Origin: Calonectria ilicicola
Lineage: Eukaryota > Ascomycota > Sordariomycetes > Hypocreales > Nectriaceae
Direction: 5' to 3'
DNA: 64,000 nt
Assembly (NCBI GenBank): GCA_020809705.1
Contig: CP085834.1
Span: 3,472,001 to 3,536,000, forward strand
In this document: positions 35,301-45,260 of the stretch, in pieces
Numbering within the stretch: the first letter of the stretch is position 1
Layout of the letters: every line of letters starts with the position of its first letter
Position numbers and translations under genes: made by a program
The notes under the pieces: generated by a model
Told to the model about the DNA's origin: nothing
The model's input: only the letters and a program-made list of their open reading frames with translations
The model's database searches: none

Positions 35301-36396
35301 GATAGCTGGGGTGTCGTACGAGCCATTCGCATGTACCGTCAGCCCTCCGGCCTTTCAATGCGATGAGAGAACTTCGGTCAACTTCGGGTCTGGTTAATAG
35401 CAAAGCATCCATAACTGTGGCAGCTAACGCATATGTGTCCGCTGCCAGAGCTACTGGCTTTGGGGCTGTGGGGATCAATGACAGGATTTCTTTAGCATAT
35501 GCCGCTGCTGCCGCCGCGGCATAGCCTTGCCAGAGCTTGGTTTTGTGTGAATCCGCATAGTCACAGATTCCCCGGATAATCAAGCATTGTGAAATGTCTG
35601 TCAAATCGGCTGCCTCCGTCTCGAAACAGAGGATTTCATGCTGACGCGCCAACTTGTCTCTGGTCACACCATGACACATCAAACGGTTACTGGATGCAAC
35701 TAAACCATAATGGACTCTCGGGTTTAGTGTCTCGCGCGGTACCCTCGAGAGGATTCTATCCGGGTTGCAATGATCGCAACCGTCCTTTGCAGGCTCGGTT
35801 GTGGCGTGGCCATAGTCCGAGTCGAAGACGATGTCCTGCTCCCTGCCAGGGTGGGTAAAGGTGGTAGGGTCCGTTTTTACAATGGCGGAGATGTACTTGG
35901 GTAGCTGACTTTCACCGAGGATATTATTTGTTTCAGCCTTGCCCGCGGCTGTGAGGAGTAGATTTGATGGCTTATTCAAAGCCCCAGTGCTGGTGAACTG
36001 ATCTTCCGAGCACTCCCTCCCACAGCTGTACTGGATGAGGCCTGACCGAACAGCCGTCGGTTTACTCACCACAATATCGCCAAGACGAATATCCTCTCTC
36101 GCACTTGGCACTCCCCCCCCAATGCCGACCATCAGGCTGAACCGAATAGACTTGAAGCTAGTGCGCATCTGCGTAGCGATAGTCGCGGCAGAGGTGGATC
36201 CGTATTCGCCGAGAGGCGGGTAAGCGACCACAACGTTATGACCGTTGAGGGTTCCTAAAACAAATTTGAAACTGTCGTTCACACTCAACTCTTCAGGTAG
36301 GTCGGCGTGAATATGGTCGAGCATTGCCTTGGCCGCTGCCACCTCCAAGGGCAGAGCGCAAACCCACCCGACCGTGTAGTCATCTTGGGAGGTCAT
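32380..36396 (-). CDS. NLR: PNP_UDP - NACHT - ankyrin receptor
   Basis: This is a single exon of 1338 aa. Residues 1-310 are a nucleoside-phosphorylase-like (PNP_UDP) domain, starting YTVGWVCALPLEVAAAKAML, with VGIGGGVP (90-96), DIRLGDIVVS and the purine-site FETEAADL (258-265). Residues 376-690 form a NACHT NTPase with Walker A GGPGKGKT (381-388), Walker B VCVLDGLDEC (about 483-492) and a winged-helix-like HESAKEFF end. Four ankyrin repeats span about 810-945. The last 390 residues are unusual: a helical, partly hydrophobic region instead of more repeats. Fungal NLRs of this type sense non-self through the repeat domain, and PNP_UDP is a recognised N-terminal effector annotation. It faces the zinc-finger/ankyrin gene convergently. 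Upstream there is 1.9 kb without genes. The gene appears intact. Confidence 0.93.
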   Translation of the reverse strand: MTSQDDYTVGWVCALPLEVAAAKAMLDHIHADLPEELSVNDSFKFVLGTLNGHNVVVAYPPLGEYGSTSAATIATQMRTSFKSIRFSLMVGIGGGVPSAREDIRLGDIVVSKPTAVRSGLIQYSCGRECSEDQFTSTGALNKPSNLLLTAAGKAETNNILGESQLPKYISAIVKTDPTTFTHPGREQDIVFDSDYGHATTEPAKDGCDHCNPDRILSRVPRETLNPRVHYGLVASSNRLMCHGVTRDKLARQHEILCFETEAADLTDISQCLIIRGICDYADSHKTKLWQGYAAAAAAAYAKEILSLIPTAPKPVALAADTYALAATVMDALLLTRPEVDRSSLIALKGRRADGTCEWLVRHPSYQDWLGGADPPLLWVSGGPGKGKTMLAIYITEVLQPVVDSAQGVLLYYFCSNRDKNRNTAVTIMRGIIHQWLNFHPHLAQHIKNYFEGSETTKYTISSFVSLWRLFMILLRQSTSCQVVCVLDGLDECEKESLKQLLDALGDYFLKYEEVQRPNLKLILLSRPQPAILEGKLGPYRRIKLDDSDKEIEKDVERYIFAKVDELASEQTLSEEMLLQVRQALMAGAEGTFLWVGFVANELRGRSWSKIQDILHRVPKGLGGIYQRLLQQVEDKERLVPILQWIVLAARPLTVEELTVAAGVTASDDLMPTEVMRDRLASCGLLVKIDGDVVNLVHESAKEFFQSDQVNIEGISMFYMNHTTHRTLMRACLALIEASYKSPGSISDLPFQNTLLGYASLYWPEHFRHAFNLIDDTSEFSRQFFRAESPVREDWWRFYWDQEKYGGAPPSFTLLHLAAYFGNLAWAEMLLTQDAADHIFFRRLASRKDNYGRTPLFWAATRGHKDMVKLLLDHGAQVNSKDRSKLTALHIAVTGEHQDVVSLLLDRSARIESKGNYGDTPLIRAIQANSKEVIKLLLEHGARVDELPAPPGAPPLKGPTDPVEERVKQLLGLQEQLFVARYEDSSRLVGLTIRTLTFSFHFPFLLQMVTLYLKYSSIGRWEVMHVLQDLVKNNKTARLRKWAQAYIEFGTGLIEARNAKNLAVMTGLSVQIFRVVSTADLEALLVIGVLVGSSVILAGALHEWREGVDISARTFAQFASLAYHRDAGESLHYGVREFLVDFDGCIRDGRRKENAARTVVLFSTHFAILETEDPRPIEYFSTVIAEYYEGFIGGSYEEHLFSDATQACADELVAISENQDPARLLLFLTAILQFAQRSREKGQDRFLNMPPASCLILCQKKPTDHRWLIAEAIPKTMSSLISQQQPGPVQKRAYKALVECLIIGKQYGLSLPMTLRETVKQHLEPIDGVDGMLDQILSQ

Positions 36397-38266
36397 TTCT
36401 TAACAATGCACATATCCACGGCGCGATATCGATGGCGAAATTCCTCTTAGGCGAGGCCAGGGAAATAAGGAGCAAAGAGGGGCAGATGCCAGCCTCGCGC
36501 GGTCTACATTAAACAGGAAATCGCCCCCAACAACAACACGTGACATATTTGTTGGGCGCTTAACCGGCTATTCTTACTCGTCTGTCCGAAAATCCCGCCC
36601 TGCAACTTGAGGATACTCTTTATCTATTATCTCAAGGTTGAAAGAATGTCCTCCGAGCATATACATACACGAGGAGGTAGGCTGGTTTTCATCGCTCTGC
36701 TAGTGCACATCAACCAATAGGTGCTCTAATTTGTATTGGTGGATCTCCTTAGCAAATTTACTAAGACCCGAACAAAATCGCTATAACTACCCGTAGCTCT
36801 GCACAAGAATTTAAATTGAAATACGATGTTATGGATCTAAATTTGTTTCTATAAAAAAAATAAATATGATAAAGATGCATAATTAACCCTCTTGATAATC
36901 CGGTGCCTAGGTTTTTCGTGTTTTTTTTTTTCGAGCGAGGTTGACGGGCCGCTGGAGTTCCAGACTCATTTTCATTCAGCCCCCCGGTCAGCTCATCATC
37001 ACTAGTTTTCATTCGCAACTCGAGATATAAGTGGATGAAATTTGTCGTATAACTCGGTCTCTTTCGTCCTACGATGCATTTTTCGGACGTGAGTAAGGCG
37101 CTGATATTGGGATAACACAATATGCAAAAAGAAATGAGAGATTTAGGAGCTTTCTTTGTGTGATCAGATGATAGATGCATTGTAAATCTCATATTACTAT
37201 CGAATATCCAAATCAAAAAACCATGCACATTCCGATTAAACTTAATTTTCCAGATGAGGATTCAGAGGGGCAAGTCCTATTATGTGTAAAGCTTCCGAGG
37301 CCTGAAACCCATGACACAATGACCTCCATATCCAATATTCTGGTAAAGATGCTAGGTTAGATCAATAAAAAGTGTCAAAACATATGCAGGAACATCAGGA
37401 CGGGCGCACAAGTGAGTAGCTGCGCCCCTGAGCTAATTCCCAGCTGGTCCTTCAAATCCCGGGAACTAGCCTCTCATGGGCCTAGTCCATAACCTAACCT
37501 CTAGTGCACACCTTAGCATCATGGATCACCGTGCTATGAGGCAACATAATTCCCATCAACGAGTCAAGGACGTTCAGAGGAGTCCATCTTTCTCGTGCCG
37601 ACTTCCGCTAACTAATGTGCCGTCATCCGTTTGATGACGCAATTGCCGATCTTACCGAATGCCACATCAAGCCCTATCGTCCCAAACTTCGAACTGGTTT
37701 GCGCCACAGCCCCTTAGTTTAACCATTTCCAGAAGGTTACATCAAGACGTTAAGATTACTACTATTTGGTGCAGGTACCAGTTGAACAGAGTTTTAATCC
37801 AGTGTTTGTCTTGATGGAGGCAGCACTAAAGCAATGTAAGGTGTATACACATGAGGCAACATCTGACATTTGATGCGATATGGGATGAGACATGGAATCG
37901 GTATTCAAGCATCTGAATTCATGGCCATCTTTGGATATCAGCTTTTATATTAATATATTGTGAAATATACCCCATGATATATATAGTGGAGAAGACGGCA
38001 TCGGGTAGAGCAATGCCTAAGTGTGTTAGTGGCTTGCCCGACTCAATCCTCCCACACCAATCGTATTAACGGCGTCCAAGGTCGGAAAAATCGGGATCTC
38101 TCTTGATTTAATTAGCCTTAGCTCTCCAGGTCAAATTCTTATAAGCAGTAACGTTTCACAAACATTTCATTGCAATAGAATAAGCAATACAGAGTCTTGA
38201 CTAGACTCGTTAGGTGGCATCGTTGACATTTCGGCTGTCTCCCTAATTAGTAAATCTTGGATCACC
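36397..38266. other. Intergenic region of 1.9 kb, AT-rich in parts
   Basis: No gene is supported. A 61-codon ATG frame at 37175-37360 reads protein-like (INxxIPIKLNFPDEDSEGQ-type composition) but has no domain and no splice partner; it may be a remnant. A minus-strand frame at 36761-37228 is AT-rich chance sequence. The left end holds the NLR promoter. Confidence 0.5.
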
Positions 38267-39475
38267 ATGCGGGCAAGAAGCTTTCTTCTCCTGTCGGGCG
38301 CAAGCCTCCTCATGGCGAAGGTAAGTGAAAAACTAAACTTGCTTAATCTTGACTGATCATAAAATTAGACCTGTGTGCCGCGGCGCTCATCCAGCCTTTT
38401 GATTTCCCAATCGTCGACAACAATGGGTTCTACGACTACAGAACCTACTATAACCATTGATTCCACAACAACCACCAACTCGGTGACTACTACTGATGCA
38501 ACCACAATGGACTCTACGACCACGGACGCGAACACTAGTACAGATTTAACGATCACAGGTTCCACGACGGCCACAGATTCGACAACAACCCCAGGCTCTA
38601 CTACCGACTCCACGACAGCAACCACAGACTCAACTACAACTATAGATTCCACACCTACTATATATTCTACACCTACTACGGATTCTACAACTACCACGGA
38701 TTCTACACCTACTACAGGTACCACATCTATGACGGATACTACATCTACGACCACAGAATCCGTCACCACTACAGACTCCACAACGTCATCCGAGTCAACA
38801 ACTGAGGCCCAAACCACAACCACAACCTCATCAGTTGCGGCAACTACACAAACTGTATCAGTGGCAACTAATGGCGACTTTGAAGACGGCACCGAAAGTC
38901 CATGGGCCTCCACCCAAATTGGAACTATAAGCGGAACAGTCACCAACAATGGAGTCCAGGAATCAGCTCTCCGTCTCAGCTCACACAGCGGCAACTATTT
39001 CTAGTATGATTCTCCCACCTCTCCCTAATATCATTCTTTTTGAAAATTAACCTTTACATTTAGTTACTTTGCAGCCCACAGTGGTTTCAATGGCAACTCC
39101 GCTCTCCCTGCTGCTGGTTTGACCGTCTCTACGTGTCAGCCCGTCACTTATTACGCCGGAGCTCAATACGTTTTCTCGTCTTGGGTGGCGGCGAGCTGCA
39201 GTATTTGGAGCGATGAAGGCGGATGTGATGCATCTGCTGTCACGATCAGCTACTCAATCGGCGATGTGTCCAGCTCAGCACAGGACGTCGCGACCTCTGC
39301 TTATAACAATGGTTACAATGAGTATTCCGTCACTGTGGGTAATCCTAGCCCGCCTAACTCAGGTTCTACCGTGGAGGCTTGCGTCATACTTGCTGTACCT
39401 GCGGACGACAACATCTATAGCTACGGTCTTCAATTGGATGATGTTAGCGTCAATGCTCTGGTAGTTGGACAGTAA
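38267..39475 (+). CDS. Secreted Thr-rich protein with CBM-like C-terminal domain
   Basis: This is a three-exon gene (38267-38320, 38369-39003, 39064-39475) encoding 366 aa. The first exon holds only the signal peptide MRARSFLLLSGASLLMAK. The second codes for about 150 residues of degenerate TTTDST/TDSTPT repeats, an O-glycosylated stalk. The C-terminal 190 residues start NGDFEDGTESPW, the opening typical of carbohydrate-binding jelly-roll (CBM4/9-like) domains. They include GQxYVFSSWVAAS and end with the LDDVSV strand usual for that fold. Introns are 48 and 60 nt, the second with a GTATGA donor. An extracellular or wall-binding role is inferred; no catalytic site is seen. The stalk also produces a long antisense open frame, which is only a mirror of Thr codons. 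Confidence 0.8.
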
Positions 39476-40446
39476 AGGAACGAGAAGTGTACGTACATGG
39501 GAGCTTAGATCCATAGTGTACCAGGTTCCAGAAAGCACAATTCCCTTGACCATAATACCTTAACAGCAAATATTCCTATGTAATTAATTCAACTTTCTTC
39601 TCTTGGTCATTATTCTATCAGTGAAATGTAGCATTTTTCTCAGGCTGCGATTACTTTAAGTAAAAATTCCCCTCTCGCAGACTGGTTAGGAGTATCCCGT
39701 GAGTGTAGGGTAGTGGCTTTGTGCCAGATTACATCGGCACATCAGTCCTTCAGTAGACAGAGTCAGCGCCACAAGATAAACAGTTGGGCCGATTTTAATT
39801 TTCTTGGGCTGTCACACTACAGGAATGCTCACTGAATGACATGGTGGGTGGAATAATGTTTATCACAGGGGCGCCCGCATAAGATGGTGGTAGGGGTGGA
39901 AGGATTGGAGAGGCGCCAGAGTAAAGACGTTTATGACTTTCAAAGGTTGGATGAATGTTAGATCAATGGAAAGGACCTTTCACTCGTTACTTCCGGGGCC
40001 AGGTTTATTGAGAGGGGTCGAGCAAGTAGTAACTGGGGTTTTAAACCTGGGAGTGGAGATTGCGGCCTAGAGAATGAGCAGCTAAGCGGCTTGCTAACGT
40101 TAGCACTAAAGCCATGCAACGTCTTTTTTTCTAATACATGCTTCTAGAACCGTTGTTATGCTTTGTCATGGAAAAGTTAGTGACTTGCAAATGTTTGACG
40201 GGAAAAATTTGACCAGAGAGGCCCTCGCTTTGTACAACATTGGTACCACCAAGTCGCATAGCGATGACGAATTGAACCGGGCACTTCTGGAGTTGGGGAA
40301 CCTTGGCTCTATTTATTGACATGATTCAAATAGCAAGAACTATTTCATTTAATGGGTGAAGATATGTGCTTTTAGAGGATAATAGAACAGAGCAAATGCA
40401 GCCACGGCACCAGGCCAAAGTACATGATGCGCTATACATATGCTCA
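39476..40446. other. Intergenic region, 0.97 kb
   Basis: Convergent 3' flanks of the secreted protein and the Zn2Cys6 regulator. I see no supported gene, repeat or RNA. Confidence 0.55.
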
Positions 40447-42260
40447 CTATACACAGTCGAATCGAAATTTCTCTGCTCGACCCAAGAGCGTTTGACTTTC
40501 CGTCAAACGTACAAAATCCGCTCGTGATTCACCATGTTCGCCAATCAGCCGCAACTGCGTACGTAGCCATTCACGTAGAGCTTCTGGCACCGAAGGGGAG
40601 CTGCACGCAACGTATAGAGGCCAAATCAGAGAAAACCTTCCATCATTAAGCCTTTCATACTCATGATTATCCTGAATCCATTGACATTTTGGAGTAGGGG
40701 CTTTCATTCTTGAGAGGTCATGTCCTAAAAGAAATGGTACGCTTGCGCAGACATCGTGGACTAATTTGAGACTGGTGGCTTCAAACTTGCTGGTACCAAC
40801 ATTTTGTGGGAGTCTTTCTGGATGGGTTTGAAGCCAATGGGAAGTCGTGCGGAGCAGAAGAGATTGAACAATGAGACGAGATACGCGATAAAAGTTCCAC
40901 ACGCGAGCGGTGTAGAAATCCAGGTATTTATGAACCTCCTGTAACTGGAAACCTGGACCTGAAGGAGCATTGACGTTTGTGGCGGTCGAATATGGCCATG
41001 TAACCGCCGTTTTACCTGCCCAGTCTGATAATTCACAGTCCAATAGCATCGCCTGAGATATAAATTTCCCAAGATCACTCTTGCTAGCGGGTTTGGAGTC
41101 AGAAAGTAGTGTAATACCCCAGTGTTGAAGTTTAGGTATTTGAGCCGAGTGTGACATGAGTTGGTCCTCTGGGTTCTCATGCGGAAACGACGCCTCATTA
41201 GGCTCAGTGAAGACTTCGTCGACTGGAAGGGCTTGCTGCATATGGCTTAAAACCTATTGGGGCCATTATCAATGCTGTAACATATAATATATAGAGCAGA
41301 TGGAAACGGTAGCCTTACAACGCTTTTCCTGATGAAGGAGAAAAAGCTGGGTGACACTGGTCTGTGTAATATATTTTCGCGGCGCAATTTCACAACAGCT
41401 ACAGCTCCATCGATGTGGGTTCCCCACTTTGGTGCTTCATTCGAACCCCATACCATGGTCTACAGGATTACCTGGTTAGTGAATGGAAATAAACCTCGAA
41501 TAGGTTTGACTGGGGGGACCGACCTCGTAGCCGCACAATAGGAGAATTGCATACAAGGTCTCGTCGCTGCCCACTTCTATTGGATCCTGAATGGCTTTGT
41601 TGATTTTTTTGATAGCTTGTACATATCTCGTTCTAGCTAGCTGCGTTGCTTCCGGTACCAGCTTGGAGGAGGCGATGTAGGCAACTGCCTCTGTCGCCAT
41701 GCGCAAAGCAGAACCAGTGTGGCTATTTAAATATAGCGTTGGGAGTAATGTCTGCAGATGGCGTACGGGATCTGCATGAGATAGATTATCCATTGACGTA
41801 TGATAAAAGTGATAGATGGCGAAGTCTTCCAATGACGGGGACATTGAGAAGATTGAATCCTGAGATATTGCGTGCACCAACGGAAATTCTGTCGTTGACA
41901 TTAAAGATGATGAATTATGGGCTAAAATGTCAAGTTTGATGTCTTTTCTGGCCATGTGCTGTTGTCGAAGCTTTTGCTGCGTCTTGAAAGTTTCATCATG
42001 GAACAGCAGATCTGTTTGGTCTCTATATCCAGGGCATGGCTTCCTCATCTTTAAGCAGCGTGAACATTCTGGCCGCCTCTCGTCGCACTGCTAATGCCTT
42101 AATATGAATTTTTAATGGGGCTTTGGGGAGATTTCACATACTTTCTTATGTACTTTTCTGGATAACCAGAATATTAACCACTACTCACTGAATTTGGTTC
42201 CATCAACGGTACGTACCTACACCTTTCGCACCCCCGACTAGGCTTTCCGCGATACACCAT
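40447..42260 (-). CDS. Zn(II)2Cys6 transcription factor
   Basis: This is a five-exon gene, complement of 42217-42260, 42142-42157, 41524-42087, 41319-41459 and 40447-41253, encoding 523 aa. Exon 2 is a 16-nt microexon. Only with it does the DNA-binding cluster become canonical: C11-x2-C14-x6-C21-x6-C28-x2-C31-x6-C38, starting MVYRGKPSRGCERC. The rest matches the fungal-specific regulators with acidic/aromatic body (DFAIYHFYH, YAILLLCGYE, WGTHIDGAVAVVK, FIRKSVVLSHMQ). The introns are 59, 54, 64 and 65 nt with GTACGT, GTATGT, GTCGGT and GTAAGG donors. It is divergent from the acyltransferase gene (589 bp between starts), an arrangement common for a local pathway regulator. A CGG-N5-CCG site lies 36 bp upstream of its ATG, so autoregulation is possible. 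Confidence 0.85.
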
Positions 42261-42849
42261 AATCAATGCTGTGTGGCTTCTTGTCCGGCTATTCCGAGGA
42301 CCCGATACCCGATCTCGGAACGAATTAACGAGGGGGAGGGACGGCAAATGAAATGATACGCGTCGACAAATGAGACGATATCTCTGCGGGACGACGTGTC
42401 AGAGATCAGTGCTACTACCGCCACTCTAGCCGGCGGCAAGCTTTCTGGGACTGGTTTCTGCTGAGCTTAGAACATGTTACCGAAGCTGGGAAAGTCATTC
42501 TGGCAACAATTGTGTGGGAACACGTTTGCTGATCGTCATGTTGACCAGCCTGAGGCGGCATCCAGGGGCTAAGGCGCTAGACTCGATAGGGCATGCATCG
42601 AGCCAGCCAGTCAACTCTCACAAAACCTATGGGGCATCATTAGGCGGCTGGCGCTAGTGTAGCTTGGCGCGAGCCGCAGCCCGAATTGTAGTGACAGGGT
42701 CCAGAAACAGGTACTCACCTTACGAGTAATCTGAAGACCATGTTTCAATTGCTTAACTATTTAAACAGTCCTGATCCCATGTGTTTTTGTTATCACTTCT
42801 CACTTCCATTGTATTCCATCATCATTTTCAATCGCACTCTTTACCAACC
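42261..42849. promoter_or_regulatory. Divergent promoter of Zn2Cys6 regulator and acyltransferase
   Basis: The 589 bp between two head-to-head genes contains no gene. TATTTAAA at 42758-42765 is a plausible TATA element for the acyltransferase (85 nt before its ATG). GC-rich palindromic words such as CCGGCGG occur around 42430. Confidence 0.5.
42296..42306. promoter_or_regulatory. CGG-N5-CCG candidate zinc-cluster binding site
   Basis: CGG CTATT CCG is an inverted pair of the CGG half-sites bound by Zn2Cys6 dimers. It lies 36 bp upstream of the regulator's start codon. A single 6-base match is expected by chance fairly often, so the location is the main argument. Confidence 0.35.
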
Positions 42850-44480
42850 ATGTCTATTTGCGAGACTACAACAAGCCCAGCTGGGTTGAAATTGCAGCAC
42901 AGCAACAATCACGTCACACCAGAGATGTACGGTTTGCAAAAGGTTTCATCCGCTTTATCGCTGACGCCTTTGGATATGAATATGCCAAGGCTTTATGGAG
43001 CGCGATGGATCCTGTGCTTCAAGTTACAGCCTGGGACCAACATAACTCAAGTGTATGAGAGCCCCCTTCTTGTAACGGAGGGCTACCATGTAATAATTCG
43101 CTAATAAATTCTACAGGTATGAGAATTTAAAGCTCGGATTGGCACACACAATCAAATCCATTCCGTGGATCGCTGGAACTATTGTCAGTATAACCTCTGA
43201 TTCGACTCTAGGTTGTTATGAGTCCTCAGCCGCTGACGGAGTCACAATCGTGCAGGGACCAGAGGAGGGCAAAGATCCAAATCACAACAGAATCCAAGTT
43301 ATGGATTCATCTAACGGTGTCAAGTTCCCGCAAGTACCCCGTGGCCTCGCACCGCCGAATTCCACTGACACATTCCTCTTGCAGATTTAATGATCTCACG
43401 GGGCTTCTTCCATCGTACGACGAATTGAAGAAGGAACATTTCCCTCTGTCCAAACTTTCGACTGCTCAGCTCGGGCCAATTGGTGTTTTTGCAGAGGCAC
43501 CGCAGCCGGTCCTAGCAGCACAAGCAAACTTCATTGAAAATGGGCTTCTGCTTGCCATCGGCGTCCACCACTCAGCTTGTGATGCTTCAGGGCTAGACAC
43601 GATTGCAGATACCTGGGCCATGAATACCGCAGCGACTACTGGATCCAATCCCTTCACCACCTATGACACCCAATCTAACGATCGCGCACCCTTAATGAAA
43701 GGGACTCCAGGAGCTGGCGTGGCTGACTTTGTCGAGTATATCCTTGCACCCAGTGCCAATTCGCCCTCGCCTCCAATAGCCCCGACTTTTCAAATGCCAT
43801 CACTTGCAACGCGCATCTTTCGCTTTTCACCTGAATCGCTCGCGAATCTCAAAGTGACCGCCGTGGCTTTTTCCACACACGATGCTTTATGTGCATTTGT
43901 TTGGCGACACATGACGTTGGCGAGAAATGGCCGCAGCTCTACTCCCATGAATAGTGACAACTATAGCAACCAAACCTCTGCATTCGCCTTTGCAGTAAAC
44001 GTTCGCGGCCGCACTAGTCCACCACTTTCGCCGACATATCTTGGCAATGCCTCGATGGTTTCGATGACAGACCGGCTTGCGAGATCGACTCTTCTGGCAG
44101 ACACCAGTTATTCTCGTGCAGCAGCCGCTATCCGGAAATCGCTGAATGCCTTTAAGAGTCCCAGTCGCGTTCCGCTAATCATCGGGCTTTTTGATTCGCG
44201 TCCAGATGCTACAGACTTCAAGTTAGCATACAACGCCTTCTTGGGTCCCGACATTGTTCAATCATCCTGGGCTGATATTGGCATCTATCAAAGCGACTGG
44301 GGCATTTTGGGAAAAGTTGACGCATTTCGGACTCCTGGAGAAGGAGCAGATGGAGTCGTCCTTGTTTACCCCAGACTTCCGGATGGTGGATTGGAGGTTG
44401 CTGTATCATTAGAACTTGAGGCGATGGAGAGGCTGCTCACGGATGATCAATTTAACAAAGTAGCTCAGCTTTGGGGTTAG
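42850..44480 (+). CDS. BAHD-type O-acyltransferase (trichothecene acetyltransferase-like)
   Basis: This is a three-exon gene (42850-43052, 43117-43323, 43385-44480) encoding 501 aa. Family enzymes transfer an acyl group from acyl-CoA to a hydroxyl of a small molecule. The N-terminal LTPLDMNMPRLYGARWILCF matches the usual LSPLDQ-x-PR-x-Y start. The catalytic HHxxxD is H198-H199-SAC-D203, preceded by NFIENGLLLAIGV. The structural motif near the C-terminus is SDWGILGKVDAF, in place of DFGWG. The ending is an ordinary DDQFNKVAQLWG helix. The second intron must use a weak GTTCCC donor to keep frame; the GTACCC site nearby gives a stop. It is divergent from a Zn2Cys6 regulator, suggesting a small metabolite-modifying unit. 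The substrate is unknown. Confidence 0.82.
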
Positions 44481-45260
44481 ACTATTATAAATGGTCATGA
44501 CCACGAAGAAACTACTAGTAATTGATAGATGGCTATGAATCAACAGAAAATCTAAGATGGAGAGCACATGTATGACTTCAAGGGAATGCAGGACAGCATC
44601 GTAGACATTTCCCTAAGTTTCTCTGAATTGATGTAGCAAGTGGTAATGGTAGAGAGAGATCGCAAGAACACCATTCAGGCAGCGAATGCCTTTTAATATT
44701 GGGCTCTAATAGAGTTTTCTATCAGGGTGTTGGAAAAACACATTTCTAGGTTATCACAATATCTGGTAACTTTCTTATTTTAGCTTTGCATTTGCAAGCT
44801 TAACTTGACATATTAACTTGACCTTGCTGGATAGCTAGACTTTTATATAGGTAAAGAGAAAAAAAAAAAGAACACCATTCGATTTGATGGGGAGGAAGAA
44901 AATTTTAGAACAGGCGTTGACATGTCCGAAATAAACACCCTAGTAGTTGATAAATTACAGTAAACCAATCCCAACAACACCCATTTCCCCAACTAACTAG
45001 CGTACGTGAAAGACAAACCCAGTTTGTTCATTGGGAAAGGACTCCCGAGGCAAGCGAACTTCGATTATCATATCTGAAATTCCACTACCTTACGCACACC
45101 AGTTTGGCCACTAATTCGAGCCCTACGGAAAATCAGGGAACAAAACAAGTGCAGGTAAATTCAGTTCACGCTCGGTCCATTTGATGGCATATTGCAATGT
45201 AAATTAACCAACGTATTATCTAAATTAAATATCTCAAGAGTAACGGGGGGAATCTTAGCG
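44481..45260. other. Intergenic region, 0.78 kb
   Basis: Convergent 3' flanks; AT-rich with a poly-A run at about 44864. No gene, RNA or repeat is supported. Confidence 0.55.

Noticed and set aside
36761..37228. 155-codon minus-strand frame
   Set aside because: AT-rich, no motif, many Phe/Ile/Asn/Tyr codons expected by chance in such sequence.
37175..37360. 61-codon ATG frame with protein-like composition
   Set aside because: Too short, no splice partner, no domain; kept only as a possible remnant in the intergenic note.
38365..38994. Long minus-strand frame rich in VVV/VES repeats
   Set aside because: It is the exact antisense of the Thr/Ser-rich stalk of the secreted protein at 38267-39475; ACN codons read as NGT on the other strand.
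42061..42260. Zn2Cys6 gene with only one N-terminal intron
   Set aside because: Direct joins between 42216 and 42087 either give a stop or only three residues between the second and third Cys instead of six.
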